Source: Algibacter sp. L3A6 (lineage in GTDB: Bacteria; Bacteroidota; Bacteroidia; Flavobacteriales; Flavobacteriaceae). From it: a stretch of DNA of 64,000 nucleotides. Shown here piece by piece: positions 52,858 through 62,111 of this stretch. The stretch spans positions 3,408,501 through 3,472,500 of the forward strand of contig NZ_CP047030.1 of NCBI RefSeq assembly GCF_009796825.1, given 5' to 3'. Below the pieces are notes generated by a model that saw nothing but the letters and a program-made list of their open reading frames with translations, was not told the DNA's origin and ran no database searches. The position numbers were made by a program, and so were the translations under genes. Within the stretch, counting starts at the first letter, position 1; every line of letters begins with the position of its first letter.

Positions 52858-53865
52858 TTAACCACCAATAGTTATCATACTTCTATTGTTATTGTGCAGT
52901 TTAGGTTCTTGTAATTTTTTTAGAGTATCCATACCACCTCGCACTTTAAATTTAGCTTGTACAGCTTTTTGGATAATTGGCTCAATAGAATTCCCTGCTC
53001 TCAAAGTTGTTAGTAAATCGGATTCTCCCGATGAAAACAAGCAGTTTTTTAATTGTCCGTTTGCTGTTAAGCGCAATCTATTGCAAGAATCGCAAAACGG
53101 ATTAGTCACAGAACTAATAATAGCAAAACTACCTTGGTAGCCTTTTATTTTGTAGTTTTTAGAGGTGTCATTTGGAGCATCGGTTAAGCGTACAATATCC
53201 GTTTCGGGGAAAGCGGCGTTAACCAATTGCATAACATCGGCATAAGATACCATTTTACTCATATCCCATTTGTTGCCATCAAAAGGCATAAACTCTATAA
53301 ACCGAACCGCAATGGGTAAATCTTTAGTAAAATGGATAAAATCGATAATTTCATCTTCATTAAAATCTTTCATCAATACCGCATTAAGCTTCACATTAAA
53401 ACCTTCTTTTACTAAAAGTAAAATGTTGTTATAAACTTTCGTGAATTGATCTCGCCTCGTGATGTGCTTAAATTTTTCGGCATCTAAAGAATCTAAACTT
53501 ACATTAATATTGTTAACTCCATTCTTTTTTAGAATATCAATATACTTATCTATAATTACGGCATTAGATGTAATTGATAATTCTACAGGAAGTGATGATA
53601 GCTGTTCTAGAATTACAGGGATATCCTTTCTAATTAAAGGTTCACCGCCAGTTAGTCTAATTTTAGTAACGCCATGTTTTACGAAGATTTTTGCTATATC
53701 ATAAATTTCCTCGTAAGTCATTAAATGGCTTTTCGGCGAAAGCGGAACACCTTCTGCAGGCATGCAATAGGAGCAACGTAAATTACAGCGTTCTATTAAC
53801 GAAATTCGTAAATATGCGTGATCTCTGCCGTGTAAATCTTGTAATACGGGAATTTCGTTTTTCAT
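52858..53865 (-). CDS. moaA: GTP 3',8-cyclase
   Basis: The 335-residue radical SAM protein has the N-terminal 4Fe-4S motif CNLRCSYC in the block IERCNLRCSYCMPAEG. The second cluster site near the C-terminus is CDSCNRLRLTANGQLKNC, and the C-terminal GG tail (ITIGG) is needed for activity. With MoaC it makes cyclic pyranopterin monophosphate, the first step in molybdenum cofactor synthesis, in the cytoplasm. It is the last gene of the moco block on this strand. Confidence 0.97.
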   Translation of the reverse strand: MKNEIPVLQDLHGRDHAYLRISLIERCNLRCSYCMPAEGVPLSPKSHLMTYEEIYDIAKIFVKHGVTKIRLTGGEPLIRKDIPVILEQLSSLPVELSITSNAVIIDKYIDILKKNGVNNINVSLDSLDAEKFKHITRRDQFTKVYNNILLLVKEGFNVKLNAVLMKDFNEDEIIDFIHFTKDLPIAVRFIEFMPFDGNKWDMSKMVSYADVMQLVNAAFPETDIVRLTDAPNDTSKNYKIKGYQGSFAIISSVTNPFCDSCNRLRLTANGQLKNCLFSSGESDLLTTLRAGNSIEPIIQKAVQAKFKVRGGMDTLKKLQEPKLHNNNRSMITIGG

Positions 53866-53928
53866 TACTATTATTTTAATTTATTCTATATTTTCAGGTT
53901 TAAAAAACCAGAAGTAATCTTTTAAAAA

Positions 53929-54840
53929 CTAATCGTGTCTAGCGCCTTTCAAAATCCTGAAACTATGTAAAACAGCAGGAAAAATGGCATCCATAGATTC
54001 CTTAGCACCATTAGTTGAGCCAGGTAAAGCTAAAATTAGTGTATCTTTTATAGTACCAGCAACGCTGCGCGATAACATAGAAAACGGTGTACGGTCTTGA
54101 CCGTAATTTCTAATAGCTTCTTCAATTCCAGGAATACGTCTATCTAACAACGGAATTAAAGCTTCTGGTGTTACATCGCGCCCAGAAAGTCCTGTGCCTC
54201 CAGTGTAAATAACCATATCGATACCTTCGGCCTCGTATTGTTTGGCTTTAGCTTGAATATCTTCAATTTCATCAGGAATAATAACATATTCTGAAATTTT
54301 CACATCGCAAGATTCTAATTTTTCAATAATGGCTTTACCAGCTTTATCTTCTTTATGTCCAGCAGAAATAGTATCAGAACAAACAACTACTGCTGCTTTT
54401 AAATCTTTTCTAAAACGATCTCTAAAATCCGATTTCCCACCTTTTTTCTCTAATAACTTAATGGCGTGAATCTCGATGCCTTTATCAATAGGTTTCAGCA
54501 TGTCGTACATATTTAAGGCCACAACGCTTGCTCCATGCATGGCTTCAACTTCAACACCTGTTTTGTAAATAGTTTTTACTGTAAAAAGTACGGTGATTTC
54601 CAATCCGTTAATATCGTATTCCACACCGGTAAATTCAATAGGTAAAGGGTGGCAATCGGGTAAAATATCTGGAGTACGTTTTACTCCTAAAAGCCCTGCA
54701 GCTTTGCTCATCGCAAAAACATGTCCTTTAGGCACGGTATCGTTTTTAATAGCTTCTATAGTTTCGGGTTTACTTACTTTTACCACAGCTTGAGCGATTG
54801 CAGTGCGTAAAGTTGTGCTTTTATGGGTGATGTCTACCAT
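53929..54840 (-). CDS. moaCB: Bifunctional MoaC/MoaB molybdenum cofactor protein
   Basis: The 303-residue protein fuses two steps. Residues 1-155 are MoaC (FTGVEYDINGLEITVLF; EVEAMHGASVVALNMYDM), which completes cyclic pyranopterin monophosphate. Residues 165-303 are a MoaB/MogA-type domain (YTGGTGLSGRDVTPEALIPL; GTIKDTLILALPGSTNG) that adenylates molybdopterin. The fusion is known in Bacteroidota. It lies between moaE and moaA. Confidence 0.93.
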   Translation of the reverse strand: MVDITHKSTTLRTAIAQAVVKVSKPETIEAIKNDTVPKGHVFAMSKAAGLLGVKRTPDILPDCHPLPIEFTGVEYDINGLEITVLFTVKTIYKTGVEVEAMHGASVVALNMYDMLKPIDKGIEIHAIKLLEKKGGKSDFRDRFRKDLKAAVVVCSDTISAGHKEDKAGKAIIEKLESCDVKISEYVIIPDEIEDIQAKAKQYEAEGIDMVIYTGGTGLSGRDVTPEALIPLLDRRIPGIEEAIRNYGQDRTPFSMLSRSVAGTIKDTLILALPGSTNGAKESMDAIFPAVLHSFRILKGARHD

Positions 54841-54922
54841 TTTTATGTGTTTAACTGAAATTTGCGTAAAGCATTTAGTTTATTAGAGATTTTTCAATTT
54901 AATTCTTTGGCTATAAAAAATA

Positions 54923-55366
54923 TTATGAATTCACTTTCCATTGATGCGTTTCATCTTCAAAAATTTCTTTTCCAAAAACAGGTACATCAGCTTTAATCGC
55001 TTCAACTATAAATTCTAAAGCTTCAAAAACCACTTTACGTCTCGGTGATGATACAAATACAAATAAGCATATTTCGCCTGCTTTTACAGTGCCTAAACTA
55101 TGATAAATGTGCATGCAGGTAAGGTCGAATTTATCAAAAGCAGCCTCTCGAATATCATGAAATTTTTTGTTTGCCATATCTTCGTAAGCCGTGTATTCTA
55201 TAGCTGCTACCGTTTTATCATCGATAACATCGGCACGAACTTGTCCTAAAAAAATGTTATGAGCACCAATACTTGTTTTCGTTTGATGTTTATAAATAGA
55301 ATTCCCTATAAAGTCTGATGTTATTGGGCCTTCTTTAAATACGCTTTTAGGTTTTTTATCTTTCAT
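54923..55366 (-). CDS. moaE: Molybdopterin synthase catalytic subunit
   Basis: The 147-residue protein has the MoaE pattern: HNIFLGQVRADVIDDKTV, IEYTAYEDMANKKF, HSLGTVKAGEICLFVFVSSP and the active-site lysine in VFGKEIFED. It forms the molybdopterin synthase with MoaD (56496) and inserts two sulfurs into the pterin. Its ATG lies inside the end of the moeB-like gene (11-bp overlap), so both are translated together. Confidence 0.95.
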   Translation of the reverse strand: MKDKKPKSVFKEGPITSDFIGNSIYKHQTKTSIGAHNIFLGQVRADVIDDKTVAAIEYTAYEDMANKKFHDIREAAFDKFDLTCMHIYHSLGTVKAGEICLFVFVSSPRRKVVFEALEFIVEAIKADVPVFGKEIFEDETHQWKVNS

Positions 55367-56456
55367 TTAGTAACATGTTATTATGTTCGTTTATTTTATT
55401 TTGTATTTCGGCGGCGCCTTCAACAATACTAAAACAGTTTAATATGTTATGTTCTAGTAATAGTTCTACCGCGCGTTTACTTCGCATTCCTGATTGACAA
55501 AAAATAGCTTTCTTTTTTGTGATATCGATTTGATCTAGTTGATTTTCTAGCTGACTTAACGGAATATACATAATAGGTAAATCGTCAATTTTTGGTTGTT
55601 CATGAGTTTCTCTAACATCAATAAATTGAATGTTTTTTTCTGATAAAACACTTTCAATTGAAATAGGGATAATTTCAACCTCACAATTCCAATTGATTGC
55701 TTTTAGATGAAAATTGTCTTTGTCATTAAGAACAGATTCAACGGCAGTTTCCGACCGTTTAATCTTTAAGGTTGTGTTTTCTAATGTTAAGGCATTGTAG
55801 CAAAATAGTTTCCCGGATAGTGTGTTACCAAGTTCTAAAATGATCTTTAAAACTTCGTTAGCTTGCATGGTGCCAATAATTCCTGGAAGCACACCTAAAA
55901 CACCAATTTCTGAACAATTTGGCGCACTCCCTTTTGTTTGTGCTTCGGGAAACAAACAACGATAACTTGGTCCATTTTTATAATTAAACACCGAAATCTG
56001 ACCTTCAAATTTATAAATAGCTCCAAAAACTAGCGGTTTGTTTGCGATAATGCAGGCATCGTTAACTAAATAACGAGTTTCAAAATTATCGGAACCATCT
56101 ACAATTATATCGTATAATTTAAATAAATCTAGAGCATTTTTATGTGTTAGTTTTTCCGGATAAGCTACAATAGAAATATCGCTATTCAAATCTTCTAAAC
56201 GTGCTTTGGCAGCTTCAGCTTTGTTTTTACCTAACGTTGAAGTTCCATAAAGAATTTGACGTTGTAAATTTGTAATATCAACCAGGTCGAAATCAATAAT
56301 GCCAATATTACCAATGCCTGCAGCTGCAAGGTATTGCAAAACTGGGCAACCCAAACCACCTGCACCAATAACTAAAACTTTGGCTTGGTTTAATTTGTTT
56401 TGTCCAATCTCTCCAATTTCAGAAAGGATAATATGTCGGTTATATCTGTTACTCAT
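55356..56456 (-). CDS. moeB: MoeB/ThiF-type MoaD-activating enzyme with C-terminal rhodanese
   Basis: The 366-residue protein has an adenylating ThiF/MoeB domain (GAGGLGCPVLQYLAAAGIGN; LVDITNLQRQILY; VDGSDNFETRYLVND) and a C-terminal rhodanese domain with the active cysteine in AIFCQSGMRSKRAVELL. It activates the C-terminus of MoaD and probably supplies the sulfur for it. Similar proteins also serve ThiS, but its place among moa genes favours molybdopterin synthesis. One of two zinc-site CxxC pairs typical of MoeB is not evident. Confidence 0.9.
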   Translation of the reverse strand: MSNRYNRHIILSEIGEIGQNKLNQAKVLVIGAGGLGCPVLQYLAAAGIGNIGIIDFDLVDITNLQRQILYGTSTLGKNKAEAAKARLEDLNSDISIVAYPEKLTHKNALDLFKLYDIIVDGSDNFETRYLVNDACIIANKPLVFGAIYKFEGQISVFNYKNGPSYRCLFPEAQTKGSAPNCSEIGVLGVLPGIIGTMQANEVLKIILELGNTLSGKLFCYNALTLENTTLKIKRSETAVESVLNDKDNFHLKAINWNCEVEIIPISIESVLSEKNIQFIDVRETHEQPKIDDLPIMYIPLSQLENQLDQIDITKKKAIFCQSGMRSKRAVELLLEHNILNCFSIVEGAAEIQNKINEHNNMLLNER

Positions 56457-56495
56457 TTTTTTGTTTTAATGGGTTCTTTATAAAAACTAAAATAA

Positions 56496-56729
56496 TTATC
56501 CACCAGCAAATGGTGGTAATAATGCAATGTCTTGACCCGATATTTTAGTGGCTTCCGAAACTAATTCTTGGTTTTGAGCTACCTTAAAATCTTTATTTTC
56601 TAGGTTTTTATATTTAGAATGAAGAACCTCTAAAAGATCGGAAACATTATCTCCCGAAAATTCGATACACTCTTCATTAATCTCTGTAATTTCAGAAATT
56701 TGTCCGAAATACTTTATGTTTAATTGCAT
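56496..56729 (-). CDS. moaD: Molybdopterin synthase sulfur carrier subunit
   Basis: The 77-residue ubiquitin-like protein ends in LLPPFAGG, the di-glycine tail that carries the thiocarboxylate. It partners MoaE. It overlaps mobA by 10 bp at its start and ends 40 bp before the moeB-like gene. Confidence 0.92.
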   Translation of the reverse strand: MQLNIKYFGQISEITEINEECIEFSGDNVSDLLEVLHSKYKNLENKDFKVAQNQELVSEATKISGQDIALLPPFAGG

Positions 56730-57298
56730 GCTTTTAACTGTTTTAATTCATCTTTAGTGTTAACATTTGTTGTAAATAAATCTTCATTTTCATTAATAGA
56801 AACGCTCTTAACACAACACTGGTTTACGGCAAATTGTAATTTTCGTTCGCCTGCGTTTAATAGCCTCTCAAATTTAGTTTTGCAAGATTTACTATAAAGT
56901 GCAATCAGTGGCATTTTTCGATTATTACTTTCTATTTGAATAACTTCGGAAGTGGCATCGATACCCGAAATTAACTGTCTTAAAACATCTGAATTTATCA
57001 AAGGAATATCGCAACTCAGCACTAAATTGTAATCTGTTTTAGATTCTTTTAAACCAGAATAAATTCCGGCTAAAGGCCCTGCGTTTTCAATAGAATCATT
57101 AATTCGGTTTACGCCAAAAACATCATAATCCGTATTATTTGATACTATAATAAATTCTGAAACTAACGGCTTTAAAGCATCGATGCTATGTTGCATAAAC
57201 GATTTACCATTCAGCATTAAAAAGCCTTTATCAGTACCCATTCGAGAACTTTTCCCGCCTGCGAGAATAATGCCTGTTATATTCGTTTTATCTATCAT
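56720..57298 (-). CDS. mobA: Molybdenum cofactor guanylyltransferase
   Basis: The 192-residue protein begins with the nucleotidyltransferase signature ILAGGKSSRMGTDKGFL and has the metal site in SCDIPLI. MobA adds GMP to Mo-molybdopterin to give the guanine dinucleotide form used by DMSO reductase-family enzymes such as the nitrate reductase and the FdhF/YdeP protein in this window. Confidence 0.93.
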   Translation of the reverse strand: MIDKTNITGIILAGGKSSRMGTDKGFLMLNGKSFMQHSIDALKPLVSEFIIVSNNTDYDVFGVNRINDSIENAGPLAGIYSGLKESKTDYNLVLSCDIPLINSDVLRQLISGIDATSEVIQIESNNRKMPLIALYSKSCKTKFERLLNAGERKLQFAVNQCCVKSVSINENEDLFTTNVNTKDELKQLKACN

Positions 57299-57300
57299 AT

Positions 57301-58041
57301 TTAAGTGAAAAATAATTTGCCACAGGCAATAATTAAAACAAAGGCTAAAATATAGCGAAGTTGCATGTTGTTTATTTTTTTACTTCCGAAGTAACCACCT
57401 AAAATACCACCAATTAAAGCAATGGCTACTAATAGAAAGGATTCCTTTTGAAGTGTAACACCACTATATAATTGACCAACCAAACCTGATGCGGAGTTTA
57501 CCCAAATAAACAATGCAGAAACGGCTGCGGCTTCCTTCATTTTACCCCAATGAAATAATAAAATCACTGGACTTAAAATAATGCCGCCACCAATACCAAT
57601 GAGCCCAGAGAAAAAACCAATTATACTTCCGAAAAAGAGGCCCTGCCAAAGTTTTACCTCCTTTATATTATCACTTTCTTTTCCAAAAACATTAAGCATT
57701 TTTAATATGGCAAAAACGAGTAAAACGGCCAATATTTTTTTATAAATAGAAGCGTCGATTTCAATAGTGCCTCCAAAAAAAGCAAATGGAATAGAGGTTA
57801 TTGCAAAGGCTAGAAATAGTTTTTTATTAAAAAAGCCTGCTTTAAAATAATAGTAAAATGAAATTCCTGCCACAAATAAATTAAGCAATAGGGCAGTGGG
57901 TTTCATTGTTTCTGGAGCAAACGAAAACAGCGCCATAAGGGCTAAATAACCACTTGCGCCACCATGTCCAACACTAGAATATAGAAAGGATACAATGGGT
58001 AAAATAATTAGAAACAAGGTTATGTTTTCGGTTTGTAGCAT
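57301..58041 (-). CDS. TauE/SafE family membrane transporter
   Basis: The 246-residue protein has about eight membrane helices and the family hallmarks SVGHGGASGYLALMALF near residue 23 and GLIGIGGGIILSPVILLF near residue 140. Family members are thought to move sulfite, sulfonates or other small anions. Placed inside the moco operon, it may move a sulfur compound or an oxyanion such as molybdate, but no evidence decides this. Confidence 0.88.
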   Translation of the reverse strand: MLQTENITLFLIILPIVSFLYSSVGHGGASGYLALMALFSFAPETMKPTALLLNLFVAGISFYYYFKAGFFNKKLFLAFAITSIPFAFFGGTIEIDASIYKKILAVLLVFAILKMLNVFGKESDNIKEVKLWQGLFFGSIIGFFSGLIGIGGGIILSPVILLFHWGKMKEAAAVSALFIWVNSASGLVGQLYSGVTLQKESFLLVAIALIGGILGGYFGSKKINNMQLRYILAFVLIIACGKLFFT

Positions 58042-58131
58042 TGTGTTTGGTTACTGATAATTTGTTTAAGATTGTGGATTATTTTTTAAGATAACTTCAG
58101 ACATCATTCTGAGTACTTTTTTTGTTGCATA

Positions 58132-58470
58132 CTATAATTCATCAAGTTTCTGAGTTTGTTCATCTAAAAAATTCCAACAGTTATTATTTATTTCATCGAA
58201 CACGGCAATTAATTGTTTGCCATAATCTGTTAATTCTGCACCTCCGCCACCTTTGCCGCCTGTACTATTTATAGTTACAGGTTTTTTAGCCGATTTGTTT
58301 ACAGAATCTATTAGAGACCATGCTTTTTTGTATGATAAACCTAAAGTTTTAGCTGCTTTAGATAAAGATCCTTTGGTTTCAATGGCTTTTAATAATTGCA
58401 CGCGCCCTTCACCTAAAAGCACATGGTTTTCGGATTCTATCCAAATTCTGCTTTTAATTTTGTAGCTCAT
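58132..58470 (-). CDS. ModE N-terminal-like winged helix protein
   Basis: The 112-residue protein is the winged helix-turn-helix part of the ModE/LysR group: LLKAIETKGSLSKAAKTLGL then SYKKAWSLIDSVNK, followed by the glycine-rich wing GGKGGGGAELTDYG. It has no C-terminal molybdate-binding (TOBE/Mop) domains. It overlaps no gene but starts 1 bp before the end of moeA. It probably regulates molybdenum-related genes and needs a sensor or cofactor it does not carry itself. Confidence 0.88.
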   Translation of the reverse strand: MSYKIKSRIWIESENHVLLGEGRVQLLKAIETKGSLSKAAKTLGLSYKKAWSLIDSVNKSAKKPVTINSTGGKGGGGAELTDYGKQLIAVFDEINNNCWNFLDEQTQKLDEL

Positions 58471-58471
58471 A

Positions 58472-59650
58472 TCATTCGGGTAAAATTATGGTTTCAACTG
58501 TTTTTCCTATGGTAATTTCCTGTTCGTTTTCATCCATAAAAACTAGAGCATTGGCTAAAGCAAAGGTTTGTTGCATGGCCGAACTTTGCCCTTCTAGAAT
58601 TTCAACTTCACCATTATTATAAATGGCTTTTAAAAACTGAGGTCTATCTCCCTTTTTTAGAAAATGTGTTGCGGATTTAGCTGAAATCCGTTTTAGTTCT
58701 AGCTCCTCACGATTCATCATTTGCTGCAACGCGATATAAACATAAACGTAAAAACAAGTAAGTGCCGCAGCAGGATTACCTGGTAATGCAAAAACTTGAG
58801 TCGCTCCTTTTCTTCCGTAGAACAAAGGTTTGCCTGGTTTTTGTTTCACTTTATAAAAAAGTTCTTCAACGTGTAATTCCGTTAAGGCTCTACCGACAAA
58901 ATCGTAATCTCCAACCGATATACCTCCCGTAATAATAACAAGATCGTTTTCGCTAATTGCCGTTTTTAATTGTGTTACCGTTCTACCATAATTATCTGCA
59001 ACATTATATAAATTAATATCGTAGAATTTTAAATTGTACAGCGCACTCAGTAACATTTTAGAGTTACTTTCGTATATTTTTCCGTATTTTAAATCGGTTC
59101 CTGGGTCTACCAATTCATTTCCTGTGGTAATAATAGCTATCGATGGTTTTTTGTATACAGAAACTGTTGTAATACCCAAAGAAGCCAAAAACCCAATGGC
59201 CGCCGGTGTTAATTTTGTTCCTTTTTTTAAAGCTAAATCACCATGTTTTACTTGTTCTCCTAAAGGTCGAATATTTTGTTTTATAGAGACGTCACCTTCA
59301 ATTTTTATTAATAGTTTTTCAACGGTAACTTTTTCTTGCATAACCACCGCATTTGCAGTTTTTGGAACGGCAGCTCCTGTAAATATCCGGTAGGCTTCCC
59401 CTGGTTTTAATACAGATTGGTGTTCATCGCCTGCTTGAATTTCTCCCATTAAGCGGTATGTGTTGCTATCGTGTAAGTTTAAAGCATATCCGTCCATGGC
59501 CGATTGATTAAATGGCGGCATGTTAATAGGGGATGTAACATCTTTAGAAAGTATATAGCCACCGGCTTTTTCAACTGTTTTAATAGTTGTTTTCATTAGA
59601 GCGTTGGTGTTTGCCTTTACTGTAGAAATGGCTTGTGGAATGGAGATCAT
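58472..59650 (-). CDS. moeA: Molybdopterin molybdotransferase
   Basis: The 392-residue protein has the MoeA order: N-terminal PPFNQSAMDGYALN near residue 43, IFTGAAVPKTANAVVMQEKV near residue 88, the central MoCF domain with TTGNELVDPG and ITGGISVGDYDFVG, and VFALPGNPAAALTCFYVYV near residue 285. It inserts molybdate into adenylylated molybdopterin. It is the first gene of the moco operon; an exact -7 box TATATTTG (minus strand, 59680-59673) lies 23 bp upstream. Confidence 0.96.
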   Translation of the reverse strand: MISIPQAISTVKANTNALMKTTIKTVEKAGGYILSKDVTSPINMPPFNQSAMDGYALNLHDSNTYRLMGEIQAGDEHQSVLKPGEAYRIFTGAAVPKTANAVVMQEKVTVEKLLIKIEGDVSIKQNIRPLGEQVKHGDLALKKGTKLTPAAIGFLASLGITTVSVYKKPSIAIITTGNELVDPGTDLKYGKIYESNSKMLLSALYNLKFYDINLYNVADNYGRTVTQLKTAISENDLVIITGGISVGDYDFVGRALTELHVEELFYKVKQKPGKPLFYGRKGATQVFALPGNPAAALTCFYVYVYIALQQMMNREELELKRISAKSATHFLKKGDRPQFLKAIYNNGEVEILEGQSSAMQQTFALANALVFMDENEQEITIGKTVETIILPE

Positions 59651-59672
59651 TATAAATACCGTTATGTATTGG

Positions 59673-59680
59673 CAAATATA
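59673..59680 (-). promoter_or_regulatory. -7 box of the moeA-led moco operon
   Basis: On the minus strand the sequence reads TATATTTG, an exact TAnnTTTG match, 23 bp before the moeA ATG at 59650. Confidence 0.5.
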
Positions 59681-59715
59681 ACGATATTAATTTTTAATTC
59701 TACTTTTTTTATAAC

Positions 59716-59759
59716 ATGACATTTGTCATTTTATTTTGTTAAAAATTTTAACATATTTG
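59716..59759 (+). promoter_or_regulatory. Dyad operators and nrfH promoter in the moeA-nrfH divergent region
   Basis: A perfect inverted repeat ATGACA-TT-TGTCAT occupies 59716-59729. A second dyad GTTAAAA-A-TTTTAAC lies at 59738-59752, and a near-consensus -7 box CATATTTG follows at 59752-59759. The centre of the first dyad is 30 bp before the -7 box, so about 41-42 bp before the expected start of transcription. That is the position used by CRP/FNR-type activators. The regulator is not identified. Confidence 0.5.
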
Positions 59760-59896
59760 CTAAGTTGTTAAAAATCAGGTTTTTCTTTTTGGATGAAAAG
59801 GAAAAAATGTATTTTTAAGATAATGTTAGTAGTTGATTTTTTACAAACTAAAATAAGAAAAGGTAGTTAATTAATAAACTTGAATAATTTATACTT

Positions 59897-60496
59897 GTGG
59901 ATATACAAAACAAATTATTACCAAATAAAAAATCTAGATGGCGAACAATAGCGGTTTTTTTTATTGCTATTATCACAGGTTTAGGTTTATTTATGACGAA
60001 GGAGGCCGAATTGGTTTCTTACATGTCTGATGATCCTTTAGCTTGCGTAAACTGCCATGTTATGACGCCAGTTTATAATAGTTGGATGCATAGTTCGCAC
60101 AGAGAATGGGCATCTTGTAACGATTGCCATGTACCACACAACAACATATTTAATAAGTACTACTTTAAAGCTAAAGATGGTTTGTTTCACGCATCGGTTT
60201 TTACGTTAAGAGCAGAGCCAGAGGTGATGTTTATGCGAGAGGCATCTCAAGAGGTGGTTCAAAATAACTGTATTCGTTGCCATGTGCAGCAAGTTACACA
60301 AGTAAAGTATGATGGATATATAGAAGATCATGCTAAAAATAGAACGGAAAGACAATGCTGGTCTTGCCATCAAGAAGTACCACATGGTACAGTACATGGA
60401 ATTTCAACAATAAAAAGTAATATAGCGCCACTACCGACAGATAAGGAAGAGGCTGTTATACCAAGCTGGTTGGAAAAAGAAATGGAAACCAAATAG
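59897..60496 (+). CDS. nrfH: NrfH tetrahaem quinol dehydrogenase
   Basis: The 199-residue protein has one N-terminal membrane helix (about 16-34) and four CxxCH haem sites: CVNCHVM, CNDCHVP, CIRCHVQ and CWSCHQE. It takes electrons from the quinol pool and hands them to NrfA on the outer face of the inner membrane. The start is a GTG at 59897; no ATG precedes the membrane helix in frame. It is followed at 26 bp by nrfA. Confidence 0.95.
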   Translation: MDIQNKLLPNKKSRWRTIAVFFIAIITGLGLFMTKEAELVSYMSDDPLACVNCHVMTPVYNSWMHSSHREWASCNDCHVPHNNIFNKYYFKAKDGLFHASVFTLRAEPEVMFMREASQEVVQNNCIRCHVQQVTQVKYDGYIEDHAKNRTERQCWSCHQEVPHGTVHGISTIKSNIAPLPTDKEEAVIPSWLEKEMETK

Positions 60497-60522
60497 ATTT
60501 TAAAATAAATTATACTTAATAC

Positions 60523-62019
60523 ATGAAAAACAAGGTTTTATTTATTGTGACAGTAGTAGTCGTATTTCTACTGGGATTATTAGCATCAAGTATTGTTAAT
60601 AGGAAAAACGAGGCTAAATATCAATATGTTCCAAAGGTTAACATTGGTGATAATGAGCCAAGAAATGCCGAATGGGGAAAAAATTATCCAGCCGAGTATC
60701 AGTCGTTTTTACAAACAGCCGACACTAGTTTTGCAACTTACCAAGGTGGTTCTGCTATGCGCGATATGCTAGATGAAGATACTAATTTAGTTGTGCTATG
60801 GGCTGGTTATGGTTTTTCTAAAGATTATAATCAAGGTCGTGGTCACATGAATGCTATTAAGGATATAACAAACTCACTTAGAACTGGTGGACCTAAAGGA
60901 GAAGGTGATGGACCAATGCCTGCTACATGTTGGACATGTAAGAGTCCTGATGTGCCACGTTTAATGAATGAAAAAGGTATAGCCGAATTTTATTCTGGTA
61001 AATGGGCAGATAAAGGTGATGAGATTGTAAATCCAATTGGTTGTGCAGATTGTCATGATTCTAAAACTATGAAATTAACCATATCTCGCCCTGCTTTAGT
61101 AGAAGCTTTTGATGCTATGGGGAAAGATATTAACCAAGCTACACACCAAGAAATGCGTAGTTTAGTATGTGCACAATGTCACGTAGAGTACTATTTCGAT
61201 AAAAAAATACCAGGAAAAGAAGGAGTGCCTTATTTAAAATTACCTTGGGAAAACGGTATGTCTGTAGAAGCTATGGAAGAGTATTATGATGCTATTGAAT
61301 TTAGCGATTGGACACACAAATTAAGTCGTGCACCAATGTTGAAAGCGCAGCACCCAGGATACGAAACTTACTTAACAGGAGTTCACGCCGATCGTGGTGT
61401 ATCTTGTGCAGATTGCCATATGCCATATAAGAGTGAAGGCGGACAAAAATTTACAGATCACCACATACAATCTCCTTTAAACAATGTATCTAATGCGTGC
61501 CAAGTGTGCCATAGAGAAGATGCCGATAAGTTAAAGATTAATGTTTACGATCGTCAGCGTAAAACAGCAGAAAATAGATTGAAATTAGAAGGCTTTTTGG
61601 TTAAGGCTCATGTAGAAGCTAAAAAAGCTTGGGATTTAGGAGCAACAGAAGAGCAGATGAAAGATATTTTAATGGATATCCGTCATGCACAATGGCGTTG
61701 GGATTATGCCGCGGCATCTCACGGTGCATCTTTTCACTCTCCAGTTGAAACCGCTAGAGTTATAGGTAGTGGTTTTACGATTGTTCAAGACGGTCGTGTT
61801 AAATTAGCACGTTTACTTGCTGAGTTAGGCCACAACCAACCTGTAGATATGCCAGACATTTCTACTAAAGAAAAAGCTCAAGAGTATATTGGTTTAGATA
61901 TGGAAGCTTTAAGAAAAGAGAAAGCAGAATTTAAGAAAAACCTAGTACCAAAATGGTTAGAAGCCGCTAAAGAAAGAGAATCTAAATACGGCGCAAAAGA
62001 TGTGTCTTTAAATAATTAA
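60523..62019 (+). CDS. nrfA: Ammonia-forming cytochrome c nitrite reductase
   Basis: The 498-residue protein has an N-terminal signal anchor (about 4-24) and five haem sites. The active-site haem has the special lysine ligand motif CWTCK, and four are CxxCH (CADCHDS, CAQCHVE, CADCHMP, CQVCHRE). Catalytic residues are expected around VSCADCHMP and FTDHHIQSPL. It reduces nitrite to ammonium with six electrons in the periplasm, and can also reduce nitric oxide. The CWTCK pattern makes this a classic NrfA and not an eight-haem relative. Confidence 0.97.
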   Translation: MKNKVLFIVTVVVVFLLGLLASSIVNRKNEAKYQYVPKVNIGDNEPRNAEWGKNYPAEYQSFLQTADTSFATYQGGSAMRDMLDEDTNLVVLWAGYGFSKDYNQGRGHMNAIKDITNSLRTGGPKGEGDGPMPATCWTCKSPDVPRLMNEKGIAEFYSGKWADKGDEIVNPIGCADCHDSKTMKLTISRPALVEAFDAMGKDINQATHQEMRSLVCAQCHVEYYFDKKIPGKEGVPYLKLPWENGMSVEAMEEYYDAIEFSDWTHKLSRAPMLKAQHPGYETYLTGVHADRGVSCADCHMPYKSEGGQKFTDHHIQSPLNNVSNACQVCHREDADKLKINVYDRQRKTAENRLKLEGFLVKAHVEAKKAWDLGATEEQMKDILMDIRHAQWRWDYAAASHGASFHSPVETARVIGSGFTIVQDGRVKLARLLAELGHNQPVDMPDISTKEKAQEYIGLDMEALRKEKAEFKKNLVPKWLEAAKERESKYGAKDVSLNN

Positions 62020-62046
62020 AAATAAGTATTCGTTTTTAATAATTAG

Positions 62047-62101
62047 GAAAGATAGTTTTTGATGATTAGTGATATCACCAAAACTATCTTTCTTTTTTTT
62101 A
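62047..62101 (+). terminator. Long stem-loop with T-run between nrfA and ccsBA
   Basis: GAAAGATAGTTTT (62047-62059) pairs perfectly with AAAACTATCTTTC (62080-62092), with a nested GTGATATCAC palindrome in the loop, and a T-run to about 62101. It is a convincing intrinsic terminator, yet the next gene starts only 11 bp later. Confidence 0.8.
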
Positions 62102-62111
62102 ATAAAGTTTT

